The notes: a model not told the origin generated them from the sequence alone. 64,000 nucleotides of DNA from Fragilaria crotonensis (GCA_022925895.1 JAKSYS010000172.1:1-64000), one strand, 5' to 3'. Positions 23,173-35,500 are shown, numbered from the stretch's first letter. A program made the numbers and translations.

Positions 23173-24791
23173 ATGAACAACAAAGAAGTAGCATTTGTCG
23201 GTGGTACCGCAGTTCACAAAGAACTGCAAGGCTTTGCAGCCTTCCTTGCCTATCAGGCATGCCATCACGAGGGTGGATCAATTACAAAAGCAATGATTGA
23301 GGCAAGTATTGGAGTAAAATATTTTGGTGACGCAAACGATATGGATTCCATTGGACTTGCGGAACAGCTTGTGACTGGCGTTGGGGTTTTTTCTTCGCTT
23401 TATGAAAGCCGAGACACGTTTGGAATGGATCCTCGCCTTATCGCCGCACACTCATCCCTAGTAATGAAGCCAATTCTTCATTGCCTTGGCAGCCACGTTG
23501 TTATTCCAGTCGGCGGTCCTCAGGGTATTTCGTTACCCCTCCTCTTCCAAAGCAAGCTGTCTAGTGGGAAAAGGAGCAAGAAGAACGTCACCAACCGAAC
23601 CGCACAAGAACTTCAACAAGACGATCGCATCAAGGCCCGAACATTGCTCACTCGGGCGCAAGAAATAACGAAGAATTGCAAGAAGGCATTGGCCTGTGTT
23701 ATGTCCAAACATAGTCCCTACAGGGATTATGCGAGAACCGGAAATCTCCCTTCTGGTATGGTTCACGATGATTACCTACAATACGTGCGGGAGAAAATGC
23801 ACGTCATTTTGAATCCCGATGAGACGACTGCTGCTACAGTCGACAACGGTGAGAACATGTACCCCGTTGCTGATGGCATCGGACTCGTATCGTGCAATCA
23901 TACCGATACTGATGCTAGTACTCCTGGAGGAACTGGTTTGTTGACTTTGACTGCCACTGATGAAAGAACTTTCAACGGAAATAGCGCCGAGGAGCAACCT
24001 GGTGCAATGTCAGCCTCCCCTGCTGTGTCGGCACCAGCTAAACTCTTTACGTTTCCCGGCTATATTGTATTCGCACTGGTGGGACCCATCGTTGAAAATG
24101 ACAGTATGCTGTGCTATCGTTCTGATCTTCTTATGAGTGCTGCTCCTGTCTATAGTACACTTGTTGAAAAGAGGACCGCAGGACGAGCTCATCGCAGGAA
24201 ACTGGATGCGGAGGCATCAAGCAAGCAAAAACCCGTCGCTCTTCCAGCAATTCGTACGACGTTGACGACGATGAAAGCTCTCGACATACAAGAACTACCA
24301 CTGGAACATTCGAGCCCGACAATTCACCACCACCAATGCCAACAGCCACTCTGAGCGAATGCATCCAGGCAGCTGGCATCGCCCAGTCGCGACTTGCAGA
24401 CAAGGGGAAAAAGAAGGCGAAAGTCAATGATCGCATTGTAGCGATGCATTTGAAAAAGGTAGCTGGGAAGCAATCCATGATCCAAGAAACAAAGTATATG
24501 ATCGATGCTACTCCCCCAGATGATCCAAACCGCCAGGTACTCCTGTTGGAACTTCGTAAGCTGAATCAAGAATTGGCGGCGGCAATTGATGAACTAACGT
24601 TGGCGGAGGAACGTATCATTGAACATGAAGTTGCGGAGGCGTCAACAGTTGGAAACATAGACACGATGATTGATGACGCCATTGCAAGCATACTTACAAA
24701 TGTTAGCAAAAACAGCAGTGACACGGAACGTGTAGTTCTAGACACAAGAATGATGTCGCCTCCGTCGCCTCGCGAAAGCAACATCGAATGA
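23173..24791 (+). pseudogene. Harbinger 1 accessory protein, one frame change
   Basis: From ATG 23173 the frame runs about 350 codons (MNNKEVAFVGGTAVHKELQG...). At an A-run near 24230 the sensible reading moves to the next frame: SKQK passes to TRRSSSNSYDVDDDESS and continues through SPPPMPTATLSECIQAAGIA to the stop at 24791. The combined length of about 540 aa fits a second protein of Harbinger elements, which in known cases binds DNA and helps import the transposase. I do not see a Myb/SANT motif. The C-terminal part has a coiled coil (VLLLELRKLNQELAAAIDEL, then TLAEER). The single base change could be decay or a sequence error. It lies tail to tail with the transposase. Confidence 0.6.
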
Positions 24792-24906
24792 ACACGGAGT
24801 ATCGTATTAAAACATAACAACTAAGCGACAAGAGCCATCGTATTAGTACGAAGTGAAAAACAATTAAGTAATAAGTACATTCTTGATACTGCTGGAGTAC
24901 TACTGT

Positions 24907-26691
24907 TTAATTTCTATTCGTGACAAAGCGTCGTGGCCATTTAACCTCATTTCGTTCAAGTGCAATGGAAAAGTGAACGACAAGTCTGTGGCGGAAATCC
25001 TGCAGACTCAATTTTCGTACCTCCACAATTCCGTCATTGCCATGATCGCCAGCAACTGGTGTATCTAATATCACTGCTGCTGCTGGCGTCGGAATATCCT
25101 CTGATCGGTCAATTTGCTCATTGTCGCTTACTCCGTATCGTCGTTCAGTTGCCGGGTTCTGTAAGCGCAGAATAGCATCAGGAAGAACCGAAGGTATCTC
25201 GGATTCATGAGAGCTGTCGTCCCCCATGTCATCAGTGTCGCCATCGTCGTTGTCGTATGCAGTTGACCAAATACTTTGCACACCTTGTTCCCATTGTTCG
25301 TCTAGGCCATCGATATCCAAAAGCTTGTTGTGCAAAGCACAGCACGTCAGAAATACTTGGTCTGGACCGTCAGTGCCATGTATTCTTATGCCAGACTTTA
25401 GAATGCGCCAACGGCCCTTGAGAATACCAAAGGTACACTCTACATCTTTCCGCAAACTTTCCAACCACGTTGAAAACCTTATCTCGGCTCTACTATTTGT
25501 GGTCTTGAAGGGAGGGACAGTTGTTGAGTGAGCTAAGTAACCATTATCGACAAGCAGCCATCCTCCACGGTATCGCTGTTGGAAAACCTCGCCATTGGAA
25601 TTGTAGGCATACAAGGAGAACACGACATCTTGCAGAATACTTCCTTCATGCAATCCTTGCATGAACGGGTCAAATGTTGCCAGTGTCATATCGTTCCACC
25701 TTGCTGGTGATCCTTCAGTACTGGCAAGAATTCGGCGACGGTGATTTACCGTGATGTTGTATGCCCTTGAAGTGTGCGAGGACTTAAAGCCCAGATGGGC
25801 TTGGCGATGCTTGTTTGGCACACGCTCCAAGAGAATGTGAGTGGCATCAGTAGAGCCAACAGCCCCAGGTAAACCGGCATCTGAGTACTCAGCCATGTGA
25901 TGGCGAGCTTCTTCCTCTGTTGATGGAGAAACTACGTATCGGTGGTAGAGCACAGTACTCGCATACCTCAGAAACTTGTGGAGGAAACGTCGAACGACTT
26001 CTTCACCAATGCAAGCATTCTCCGATAAGTCGTCCAGTGTCCATGCTCGTCCGATGTAGCGAAGAGCCGTAAGGACAAGGAGAGTAATTGGCGTCGATGG
26101 TTTGCCAAGACCATCAGTCGCACCAGTCCACCACGGTCGGAACTCTTCTCTTTCTTCAAGCTCAGCTGACAGCTCCTGAAAGTAGCCATATGGAACTCGG
26201 AATCGTAGGCGGAACTTGCAGAGGAAACGAGGGTCTTGAGAAGGTGCATGTTGGATGTAGTAGATGTACCACTGGCTCATATATGGAGAAAGGCGAGATA
26301 AAATCCCAGTGGTTGGATTCGTCCATAGTATAGATCCGCTCTTGTACTTCCTCTTCTTCGTTGGCACCGAAGAAGGGAACTCAGCAGCTCCGATGACGGA
26401 TATGGGCCTGGTGGGACATGACGGTGGTTCCACTGGTAGCTGCGTCATGACTGTGATACCAGCAACCATTACGTCAACAAAGTCAAGTTCATCATCATGA
26501 TCACTAGCGTTGTCGTCCTCGCACATGTGCTTCTCATGCTGCAGGGCTCGCACGAAGTCAGCAAACCCTTTCACCGTACTTGAATCAGCAATGGGCAAAA
26601 GGGACATACCTTCTTGTTGTTCCCTCCTCCAGCCAGACATCAACAAACTGTCGTATGATGAAAATTTAGTATGATCCAAGAATTGTGGCAA
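24907..26691 (-). CDS. Harbinger transposase (DDE_Tnp_4)
   Basis: From ATG 26640 the protein is 577 aa; the open frame reaches back to 26691. Catalytic motifs are GAVGSTDATHI (first D), WLLVDNGYL (second D) and DVECTFGILKGRWRI (E), followed by the family's CCALHNKLLDIDGLDEQWE. The C-terminus is acidic (DNDDGDTDDMGDDSS). An upstream segment in another frame (ATG 26813, MDSRFCDIFEANREFSS, ending KIFHTLAR) looks like the true N-terminus, separated by a one-base change near 26690. The enzyme would excise and insert the element at TWA sites in the nucleus. The long open catalytic frame and matching TIRs suggest recent activity. Confidence 0.85.
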   Translation of the reverse strand: MPQFLDHTKFSSYDSLLMSGWRREQQEGMSLLPIADSSTVKGFADFVRALQHEKHMCEDDNASDHDDELDFVDVMVAGITVMTQLPVEPPSCPTRPISVIGAAEFPSSVPTKKRKYKSGSILWTNPTTGILSRLSPYMSQWYIYYIQHAPSQDPRFLCKFRLRFRVPYGYFQELSAELEEREEFRPWWTGATDGLGKPSTPITLLVLTALRYIGRAWTLDDLSENACIGEEVVRRFLHKFLRYASTVLYHRYVVSPSTEEEARHHMAEYSDAGLPGAVGSTDATHILLERVPNKHRQAHLGFKSSHTSRAYNITVNHRRRILASTEGSPARWNDMTLATFDPFMQGLHEGSILQDVVFSLYAYNSNGEVFQQRYRGGWLLVDNGYLAHSTTVPPFKTTNSRAEIRFSTWLESLRKDVECTFGILKGRWRILKSGIRIHGTDGPDQVFLTCCALHNKLLDIDGLDEQWEQGVQSIWSTAYDNDDGDTDDMGDDSSHESEIPSVLPDAILRLQNPATERRYGVSDNEQIDRSEDIPTPAAAVILDTPVAGDHGNDGIVEVRKLSLQDFRHRLVVHFSIALERNEVKWPRRFVTNRN

Positions 26692-26988
26692 CGAGCGAGT
26701 GTATGAAAGATCTTCTGAAGAAGAACAAATCTATCAGCCATCTGCCATCTGTCAAACGAAGCTGACGAGAATTCTCGATTTGCCTCAAAGATATCACAGA
26801 ATCTGGAATCCATGAGGCTGCAGATCACTTCTGTTATTAAAAAACACCCGACAGATGTGAAAGTCACATTCGTCGGAGATAGGTTATTGTGTTGGGCTCT
26901 ACAGAACTGTCCTGCGGATTCGTTATTGATATGTCTTCGATAAGGGACGAGTTTTTTCCGTGACAAAAACAAAACAAGGGTTTTCGGG

Positions 26989-27027
26989 CAGTTTTGTTTT
27001 TGTTTTGTCCTTCGATAAGGATCAGCC
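26989..27027 (-). repeat. Harbinger 1 right TIR
   Basis: 39 bp, reverse complement of 22896-22934. Confidence 0.9.
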
Positions 27028-27219
27028 TAAGCAATAAATCCAAAACCACGACAGCACCCAAGCAAACCCGACTCGGCCGTCGGAGAGATTTCAATCATAC
27101 AGCACTCGCGCAACAAGTGTCCATTCATAGTTCATTGTTTTGTTCACTTGTGCAGACCGAATTGGTGCTCAAGCACAACAGACTCGACACCACTTGTATT
27201 GATCCGTATCAGACTAATA

Positions 27220-29904
27220 ATGTGTGGTGATGATCCTTGTGAATCAGATTGTACATGCATTGGGATCCCAGTGGTTCTTTGTTATGTGGGGGCAGGACTC
27301 TGTTGTTGTTTTTGTCACGATTACATATTCGATTCCAAGGAACAGAAATTGATTAAGATGGCCGACAGGGGTAATCTCAACAAGGTTTCTCGGCTCCTGC
27401 GTAGAGGGGCAGATGTGAATGCCAGAGATTATTCTGGCAACACCGCTCTCATATTAGCGAGCAACTTGGCCGTGGTTCGAGCTTTATTAAATGAAGTAGG
27501 AGTCGATGTGAATGCCAAAAATAAAAAGGGCGATACAGCTCTCATCTTGGCGAGCAAGGGCGGTTACTTGGAGAAGGTTCGTATGATATTGAGTCACAAT
27601 GGGGTGGAGGTGAATATCGAGAATAATGATGGCGAAACAGCTCTCATGCTAGCAAGCTATTGGGGCAAGTCGGATGTGGTTGGCACATTATTAAATCACG
27701 ACGGAGTGGATGTAAATATCCAGAATAATGCTGGCGACACAGCTCTCATGCTTGCAAGCCATTGGGGCAGGTCGGAAGTGGTTGGCACATTATTAAATCA
27801 CGACGGAGTGGATGTCAATATCCAGAATAATGCTGGCGACACAGCTCTCACGAGCGCTCGCTACCAGAATAAAGATGATGTTGTAAGTCTCTTGGAGGAA
27901 CACATGGAAGATCAGCGCCGTCGACAAGAGTTGTTGAATAACGAGCATGCAGCCAGCGGGGTTGAGCATCAACTGACAGACGAATCCTCTCTACCAAACG
28001 ACAACAGTCGTTCCATCGATGACTTAAACCTCCGCTGATCCTGCGGAACTCTCCTTGGAGTACATCAAGCGATACCTTACCCACCGCGAACTTGGAAAGG
28101 GGGCATTTGGCGACGTCTTCTTGGCGGAAGATAGTCGTCTGCCAAGAAAGTTCGCAGTGAAAATGATTAATCCTAATCGCCGTGACGAGGCCGCCATCAG
28201 TGAAATTCGCAAAAGCTTTCAGAAGGAACTGTTGGTACGTTTTGTGATTGTTACTCAAAGGGAGCAATGATCCCTTCTTAAGAAATCGGGCATCTACTTA
28301 CGGTGCATTTCATTCAATGTTATCAGACTCTGAAGACATTCCGGCATCCCAATATCATCGTCTTGTATGGCTACAGTTTGAATGCCAACAGTGCACAGCA
28401 GCACTTGGTGTACGAACATGCCACTAATGGCTCTCTCGCTGGCTTCTTTACTGACGACGGCAACAGAGCCCGCCTGGCGGCAGATACTCGATTGTCCATC
28501 ATGTTCAAATTGGTGAGAGCAGTGCACTTCTTACACACGGGCGGGTGCAAGGTGGCAGGCGAGGGTTGGTACGTTTTTCATCGAGATATCAAGAGTGCCA
28601 ATATTTGCCTGATGGACGACTTTACTCCCCTACTGATTGATTGTGGGCTGGCCATATTTGTATGTGACGACAACTCCAGGGCTACTCCGCGGTTACAGAG
28701 CACAACTGGCGGGTTTGCCTTTGGAACGCCTGGATACATGTGCCCAGTGTACGTCAAGAAGAAGGGTAAAGGGCATCCATGTCCCTATATCGTTGAGTAT
28801 GACGTGTATTCCATTGGCGTCGTCTTGGTGGAGCTAATTTTGGGATGCTTGAATGGAGGGCAATCGATGCGAAATGATTCTCAATTCCATGACGTGTTTG
28901 ACATCTACGTCCAGGATGAGCGTTCGTATCAGCGGATTGTCGATGGATGTGAAAAGCTCAAGCGCGATGCAGATCCCTTCATCATCTGGAACCCGGACGG
29001 TCATGCACTGTGCACAGCTTGTATCGTGGACAAGCTTGGTGATGACAACGGGTGCGACTTTTTGTGCCTGATCAAGGAGTGCTCAAGCAAGCTACCAGTG
29101 AAACGTCTTCTTTATGGACGCATTCCTCAAGAGGCATACGATCGGTTTCTTGCAAAAGGAGAAGACCAAATGAAGTTGGATGAATGTCTCCGCCTACTGC
29201 ATCTTGTGAGATCTGATTTATATGTGGTTCATGTTGGTGTTGAGAACACAAACGAGCTGCTACAGAAGCAGCAGCAGATGCTACAAAGGTTGGCCAAGGG
29301 ATTGAACCGGTCATTGGCAGCATTGGCGCTCCTGTCATCGAATCAGTTCAAGGAGTGCCCGAATCTGGTTTGGTGGAATCCCATCTCGGTAGAGAAGGAG
29401 GACCGTTCCACTCCCAAGAAGTGGATCAGAGACAAAGTGCTGCAAAGATCCGGCGTCGTCTTCATCTGTGCACTCTCGGGTGAGCCAGGGCACGAAGCCT
29501 TTGAGATCGAGGTGCCTCGAAGATGGATTGTGAAGTTTGCGCCTTGGCTGAAGTTGTGCCTCCAGGCAATCAAAGCCATCGCCACCTCTCAAGGTCTTCC
29601 ATTCCCAATTTCTGATCTCAAATTCGTCGAACAATACGAATTGATGAAGGCTTTTCTCGATTCTGCGGTTGAAAAGGCATCGAACGCAGTATTGGCGCAC
29701 TGTGAGGCTCTCAGTGAGAATGACACCGTGTCAACAATCGAAGCGTCTGGTCAAATGCATACACTGGCAGGAGATGCATTCAAATTCATCGCTAAAAAGG
29801 CCAGAGCGAATACAAACTGGAAAGCACGCATGGTTCCTATCTGTCGTCACAACGGAACACCCATTTGGGTGAAGTGTAGTTATGAGGCTCATTATGAAGT
29901 GTGA
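27220..29904 (+). CDS. ankyrin-kinase-RING-tail protein with membrane-like N-terminus, one frame break
   Basis: ATG 27220 opens MCGDDPCESDC, then a hydrophobic Cys-rich stretch IPVVLCYVGAGLCCCFC, unlike other members. Ankyrin units run 27343-27880; the two at about 27672-27850 are nearly identical DNA. The frame stops at 28038 (DDLNLR), but SADPAELSLEYIK resumes in another frame at about 28030 and runs to 28234. A 92 bp intron (28235-28326) leads to exon 28327-29904. The kinase has GKGAFGDV, AVKM, HRDIKSAN and DCG. WNP then joins GHALCTAC directly, so about 70 residues, including the first Cys pair of the RING-like module, are missing in frame. The tail (KLDECLRLLHLVRSDLY ... IWVKCSYEAHYEV) is complete. 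It is probably a decaying gene; without the break it would be a membrane-tethered kinase. Confidence 0.65.
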
Positions 29905-30210
29905 ACACGTGATGTGTGTGTGTGAAATGTGAAGGATGCAAGTAGGTCAGATACTTTCACCTTGTGCAGCACATCAGGGTCCCAGCACCATGCCTTGAGC
30001 CGTAACGTGCATTAGTCTCACTTGGAACAGTGCTTACTATGCACGTCCCATACATTTTCGTTTATCTAAGTTATTATTCATTCTTTACCATCATACAGTA
30101 TTTGCGTCCACGGGAGTAAGTTCATTCTTGAAAACATTTACTCGAGTAGGCTAATACGCTAAAGTCCGAATGGAGGCAGTTTTAGCTTTGCTGCACCTCT
30201 TCGAACGTAT
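29880..30210 (+). repeat. duplicated 3' flank of the tail-bearing kinase gene
   Basis: GGAACAGTGCTTACTATGCA, TTTACTCGAG(T/C)AG(G/A)CTAATAC and AAGTCCGAATG(G/A)A(G)GGCAG recur in order at 63690-64000. The duplicated unit thus extends past the stop. Confidence 0.75.
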
Positions 30211-30536
30211 TTTGCCCATCTTACGGTGATCACTGCTTCCAGTTTCCTGTGACAGCTATATCGTTTTGCACACACAACGACTCTCATTAAGTTTATACTG
30301 CATGATACGAATACAAGTAGATTGGTCAGAATGGCTGCTGATTACACTTTCCTTCTTGGCCAGGAGCAACCTTTGCAACTGGCACAATCCTTTGTAGTAC
30401 CGCGAGTATAGTATCGTTATCCTCATTAAGTCGCTCCAATCTCACAATTATCACAACAACAACCGGTGGCAACGATAGCAAGGGCACAACTGACCGAGAC
30501 GCTTAGCTGGCTTTGTCAATTTTGATGACGAAGCAT
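30211..30536. other. spacer, no gene
   Basis: Non-coding. It may contain the 3' end of the hAT element, but no terminal repeat was paired. Confidence 0.35.
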
Positions 30537-32260
30537 TTATGAAAGACGAGGGGGACGACGCCAATGAAGATTATCCGGGCAATCGCTGAGGTACGTCTCC
30601 AACGTTCGCCGTCGGATGATAGAATAATGGCCATGGGTCCTGGAGGACCGATGGATCCTGGTCGCAGATGTCTCATCACGCAATGGTGAAATGATGGATT
30701 CCTTGTCTGGAACAAGATATGCCGTTTCATCAACACAAGCTGAAGGCGACATGAGTAACCACCAACGAGCGGGTATTTCAAATCGTTGCGCAGAAACACT
30801 TATCTTCTTCTCCTTTATCATTCTATAAACCAGGTCATTAGAGTCCCTCATAGCCATCATTTCAGTACGATAGAAAAGATACTCCTTGCACAGAATTTCC
30901 TGTGATTGTTTCGTTGACTCATGATGATCTGATGGACAGTGCTCAAAAATCAATTTGTCCTCAACCGCCTTTCGCTCGTCCCTTGTCATGAGGGCTCCTA
31001 AATATCTTGGGTCCAGCACATACGCAATTTTATGCGCATGACCACAGATAAACCCAAACCTCTCTTCCACCAAACCCAACAGGTATCGTCGTTCCTCTTC
31101 TGTAGTCATGTTCATCTCCTTTCGAATTGCATTAGGAAGTTTTTCCTTGAATGTTCGATATACCTCGGAAATCGGCACTGAGTCCGACTGATAGAACGTC
31201 AGCGCGGCATCGATAGGGGCTAGAATTTGAATGACCTTCCGCAAGTTCGGAACAAACTCTTGAGATGACACCAAAATTCGAATTCATTCGCGATCAGCCT
31301 TCACCGATGCAGTGTTTGCCCCTTGATTCTGAAACTCACGAAGTGTTAGTAACGAAGTACAAAACAGCTTCTGCTGCAAGGCAAGTCTTCATCATTTCAC
31401 CAATCGACCCCCCTCTTGTGGCGGCGGCACTTGCAAGTGTACGAAGATTCCTTTCCTTCAGGGCAGACTTCAAAAGCGCTCTTGGGACATGATGTTGATG
31501 AAAGTAGCCAACCATTTTCTTTACCTGTGAGATAAAGGTGAGTAAAGGCTCGAATGGGTAGTTTTCAGGATAGGCAGATACATCACGACCACGTCTTGCC
31601 TTTGTTGCAGCAAATACATCTTTGACGAGAAGATGCAAAGCATGTGCGACGCAACCTTGAAAGAAGCGACTCGGGTATGAATCCTGAAGAAGTCGCCATG
31701 CAGCCTTGTTGGCTGATGTGTTATCCATAACAACACCAGCAATCTTGGCATTTGGTGGTGCGCTTTCGATTACTCTCTTTATATTGTTTGCCAAAAACTC
31801 TGCAGTGTGCGATTCTGCCCCGGTTTCAATTGACTCAAGGAATACACTCATGCCATCAGCACCGGACACAAACATGTAGTTAACAACTGACTCGTTCTTT
31901 ATGTTGCTCCAACCATCAGTAGTAAGAGAACCGTATGCACCTCGATCCAACCATCCATCTACTTTCTGCTTCACTTCATTGTATGCATGATTGAGAAGCT
32001 TACCACGAAGATCTTTTCTCGACGGGAGCGTAACATCAGGACGAAGCTGCCTTAACGCTTCGATCAGGTGCATCTCCTCCATTCTGTAGAAGGACTGACC
32101 AGTCATGTAGAAATGCATTGCGATGACTTTGTGAAACTCATTTTTTGCTGATGGAGTCATCGGAGGAACAACATAATCCTTCATAGTCCTCGTCTTACTT
32201 CCTGAATTCACGGAAGAGAACACTCCTCCATCCTTGGCACCACTCGTACCAGTAGGACAT
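30537..32260 (-). pseudogene. hAT transposase, catalytic part (DUF659), 3' of the Copia insertion
   Basis: The frame from 32260 reads KDYVVPPMTPSAKNEFHKVI, then LTTDGWSNIKNESVVNYMFV (first Asp region), AGVVMDNTSANKAAW (second Asp), and GCVAHALHLLVKDVF (C-x2-H motif), as in DUF659-type hAT transposases. It stops at 31336. Another frame from about 31274 to 30537 continues the family (FGFICGHAHKIAYVLDPRYL, RFEIPARWW). The last dimerisation segment is shifted again near 30700. The N-terminal half lies beyond the Copia at 38376-39543. It would have cut and pasted hAT ends; it is now split and frameshifted. Confidence 0.75.
32256..32260. other. Copia 1 target duplication (GACAT), left
   Basis: GACAT here and at 38376-38380 flank the LTRs. 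Confidence 0.9.
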
Positions 32261-32584
32261 TGTTGCAAAAGTAGATCTTCCTGGATATACGTGGAGCGTT
32301 TAACTCGGTATAGTCTATCCCCAGGAGATCAACCGATGTTGAAAAATAGTCGGAAGTTGCAAAACAAACTTCGGTCGTACTTAACAGGATTGTTTCGAGA
32401 AAGTGATCTCGTGCACAATCCTTTACTTTCTACTTTAGGCTTTCGCTTCGTTTCGGCCACATGTCCCTTTACTACGTCTGCCCACGTGGTTCTACTGGCG
32501 TGGTCTTTACCGCTTACTTCGTCCAAAGGCGACGTGTTGCGAGCAGGCGCGGAATCATGTGCATCGATTCGTTTTTCTTCAACA
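32261..32584 (-). repeat. Copia 1 LTR (3' LTR)
   Basis: 324 bp, begins TGTTGCAAAAG and ends CTTCAACA on the plus strand. No difference from 38052-38375 was seen by eye. The pol frame runs on about 85 codons into this LTR. Confidence 0.93.
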
Positions 32585-35500
32585 CGCTCCTCGATAGATG
32601 CATTGGGGTCGCGGCGAAGGGAGTCAACGTGACGGTATCCTAAAATGACATCGCGGAAACGTCGAAACTGGGCTCCTTGTAGCGGCTTTGTGAAAAAATC
32701 GGCCAGCATTTCAAGCGTAGGGCAATGTCGGATGTGGATTCCATTGGCCTCTGTCCTGTCCTTGATCCAGAAGTATCGTATGTTTATGTGCCTCGATTTT
32801 TGCCCTGCCGACATGCGTCCGTTCTTCTCTAGTTTCATCGCACTTTCGTTATCCTGTCCCATAATACTCTCTTTCATTTTGTAACCCTGCTTTTCCAGAA
32901 ACATGTGCACCCAAATGACGTTCGGCAAATAGTCGCTCGCTCCAACCACTTCTGCCTCGGTGGAGCTCCTTGTGTTTAGTTTTTGCTTTCCCGACTTGCA
33001 GATCAAACCACCTGTTCCAAACGACAACAAACCACCTGTGTGACTTTTCATGTCGGGGTGTACCGCATATGATGCGTCAACCCACGATCTGATCTTTGCG
33101 ACGTCGTCGATTCCTATCGTGTACTTGTAATGCAGAGTCCCATTCAGGTACTCCAGCACGCGCCTTAGTTTCTCCCAGTCGTCCGTCGTGCTCCTCGACA
33201 CACGCGTACAAAGGTAGATCACTGCCAGTAGTATATCCATGCGTGCTCTGATCGATACGTAGAGGAGCTTCGCCACGACGCTGTGGAATACCTCGGCAGT
33301 CTTCCTGTCTAGCGGCGCAGCGTTGGGGTCGTCCTCGAATAAATCACGTCTCGCCGGAGTGGCGGCTGACCTGCGTATATTCATACCTGATTCTGCGATT
33401 GCCTCTTCCAGATAGTCGCGCATGGTGATCTCTGCGGTTCCATTTTGCTTGTACACAATTTTCATGCCGAGAAAAATGTGCTCGCGCCCTCGGGTGACCG
33501 TCATCTTTCCGAACCGCTCCTCAATCTGCTCAATTATTTGTGATACCACGTTCGCATCGACGTGGGAAATTTTCATATCGTCCACGTACCATGCTATGGT
33601 GCACTGCTTTCCGTTAATGACCTTGTTCGCTATACATGGGTCGTATGGGTTCAGTACGAAACCCATCTTTTGCAGGTGCGAGTAGAAGAGCTTGTACCAT
33701 AGCAGTGCGGACTGTACGCAACCATAGATCGCTTTGATTAGCCTCACGTAAAGCACCTTGACTCCGTTTTCGATCGTCACGAATGGAATGTATTTTGGAT
33801 TCATCTCGCAGAGTATGTCCACCGATATTCTCGTGAACTTCATTATCACGTAGTCCTTCATGTAGGCCTTCAGATAGGCGCCGGCGATATCGGATGTCCC
33901 AACGTCGCGCTGTTCGTGTGCATCAATTCCAACGGAGATCATAAGCGAGTCAGTGGCCACGGTCGGGGAGGCCGTTTCCGATTTGTCATACAGTGATTTC
34001 TGCTTTCGCCCGTCAGCGACAGTTCTCCCTTTGAGCTTTCCACACCGTTTCTCTTTGATAGTTGGAATTGCGCGAAGGGCTCCCGCCTTCTGCTCCTTGG
34101 TTAGAGTGTTCGGGTTGAGGGGCTCGTATACGTTCAAATCCTCGAACTGCGAAAACTCGGTCAGTAAGGCCTCCTCGGCTCTCCGGCCGTGCTTCTTTAT
34201 TCCTGCATTTGCTGACATTTGCGTCATCGTGTGTCCTAGCACGACGTTGTCGCCGCCAGTCATGATGTGCTTGAAAATGTCGTAGTATAGCAATTGGGTC
34301 GGCGGGAAATATGATTTATTGCTGAAAGGCTCATCCATGGCGGCTCGGAATCGATGCGTGATCCTGTTGGACCTGTCTCGGAGGTCATATCGCACCCGTT
34401 GCGCTCCTTGGTTTGTACTGGTTGCACCGCCGACCAGGGATGGTGTTTCGTCAATGTCGTCGCCCTCGATTCCATCTGCTTCGTATCCGGCAGCGTCAGG
34501 GATGTCCTCAGGCTCCTCGATGTGAGCGTCGATGTCGTCCTCGGCGTCGACGGCGTCCTCGGCGATGTCATCTTCGATGCCATCTTGGCGTCCTTCGTCT
34601 CCATAGGCACCGTATTGGTAGTCGTCATCATCAGCACCATTGGTAGTGCGTCGCATCCCGTCGGCGCGTCGCCATCGTCGTGCGTCGGCGCCATCGGCTG
34701 CGTCGCGGTCCTCGGCAACGTCTGCGTCGTCGTCGGGCGGTGCTGCGTCGTGATCATGCTGTTGCTGGGGCATGGGCGCTCCTTGGTCCGGGACCGTGAG
34801 AACGGGGGGAGGAACATTGTAGGCAGCAGCGTCAGCATGCAGATCGGCGAGTTCGGAAGCGTCGACGGAGGAGAAATCGCCAGCGGCGAGGGGAGGGTCG
34901 GTGGGGACACGAGTGGGGCGGACGTAGTCCCGATCGTACTCATCGTCGGGGACGGGGTGGTCAGGGCGCCATTCGACGACGAGACCGGTCTCTTGGATAA
35001 GCGGCTGGTCTTCGAGTTTCGCGAGGGCCTCGACGCGAGCGATGGCCGTGTCAGTCATGGGGAGAACGGTCCATCGGTGGCGAGCGACGCGGAAACCAGA
35101 GGCAAGAGAGAGAAAAAAGTAGTCGCCTTGAGCATTACCGGTGGGGGTAAGGGCAATGGCGCCAAGGGTCCGCGCGCGAATGGTGTTGGACGGTTCATGG
35201 TTGTCGAACAGTTGCACGTATGATCCAAACTCCAGACGGAGGTGGTTGTAATCAGGGGGAGGGACACCCGTCACCAAGGAAAGGGGACTGAGAGACGCGG
35301 AGATGCCGTGGGCAGCAGGGAACATGTTGAGGCACCGGACGACATCGACAACCATGTGCTCGATCATAATTTTGGGGAGCCGCTGGAAAGGCAAACCGTG
35401 CACGCATGCACGGAGGCGCTCCTTGACAGTACGGATGGAACGCTCGACCTCCCCGACATGACTGTCGGCGGGCACAATATCGACGCGAACAGGATGAATG

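Larger units (their letters stand above)
22896..27027. mobile_element. PIF/Harbinger-type DNA transposon 1
   Basis: 4132 bp. The ends are a 39 bp inverted repeat with no mismatch seen (22896-22934 and 26989-27027), starting GGCTGATCCTTATCGAAGGA. The likely target duplication is TAA: 22892-22894, with one extra A before the left end, and 27028-27030. That fits the TWA preference of the family. Each end is also one arm of a hairpin (CAGTTTTGTTTTTG recurs inverted at 22955). It carries an accessory gene (plus) and a DDE transposase (minus) arranged tail to tail. Confidence 0.85.
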
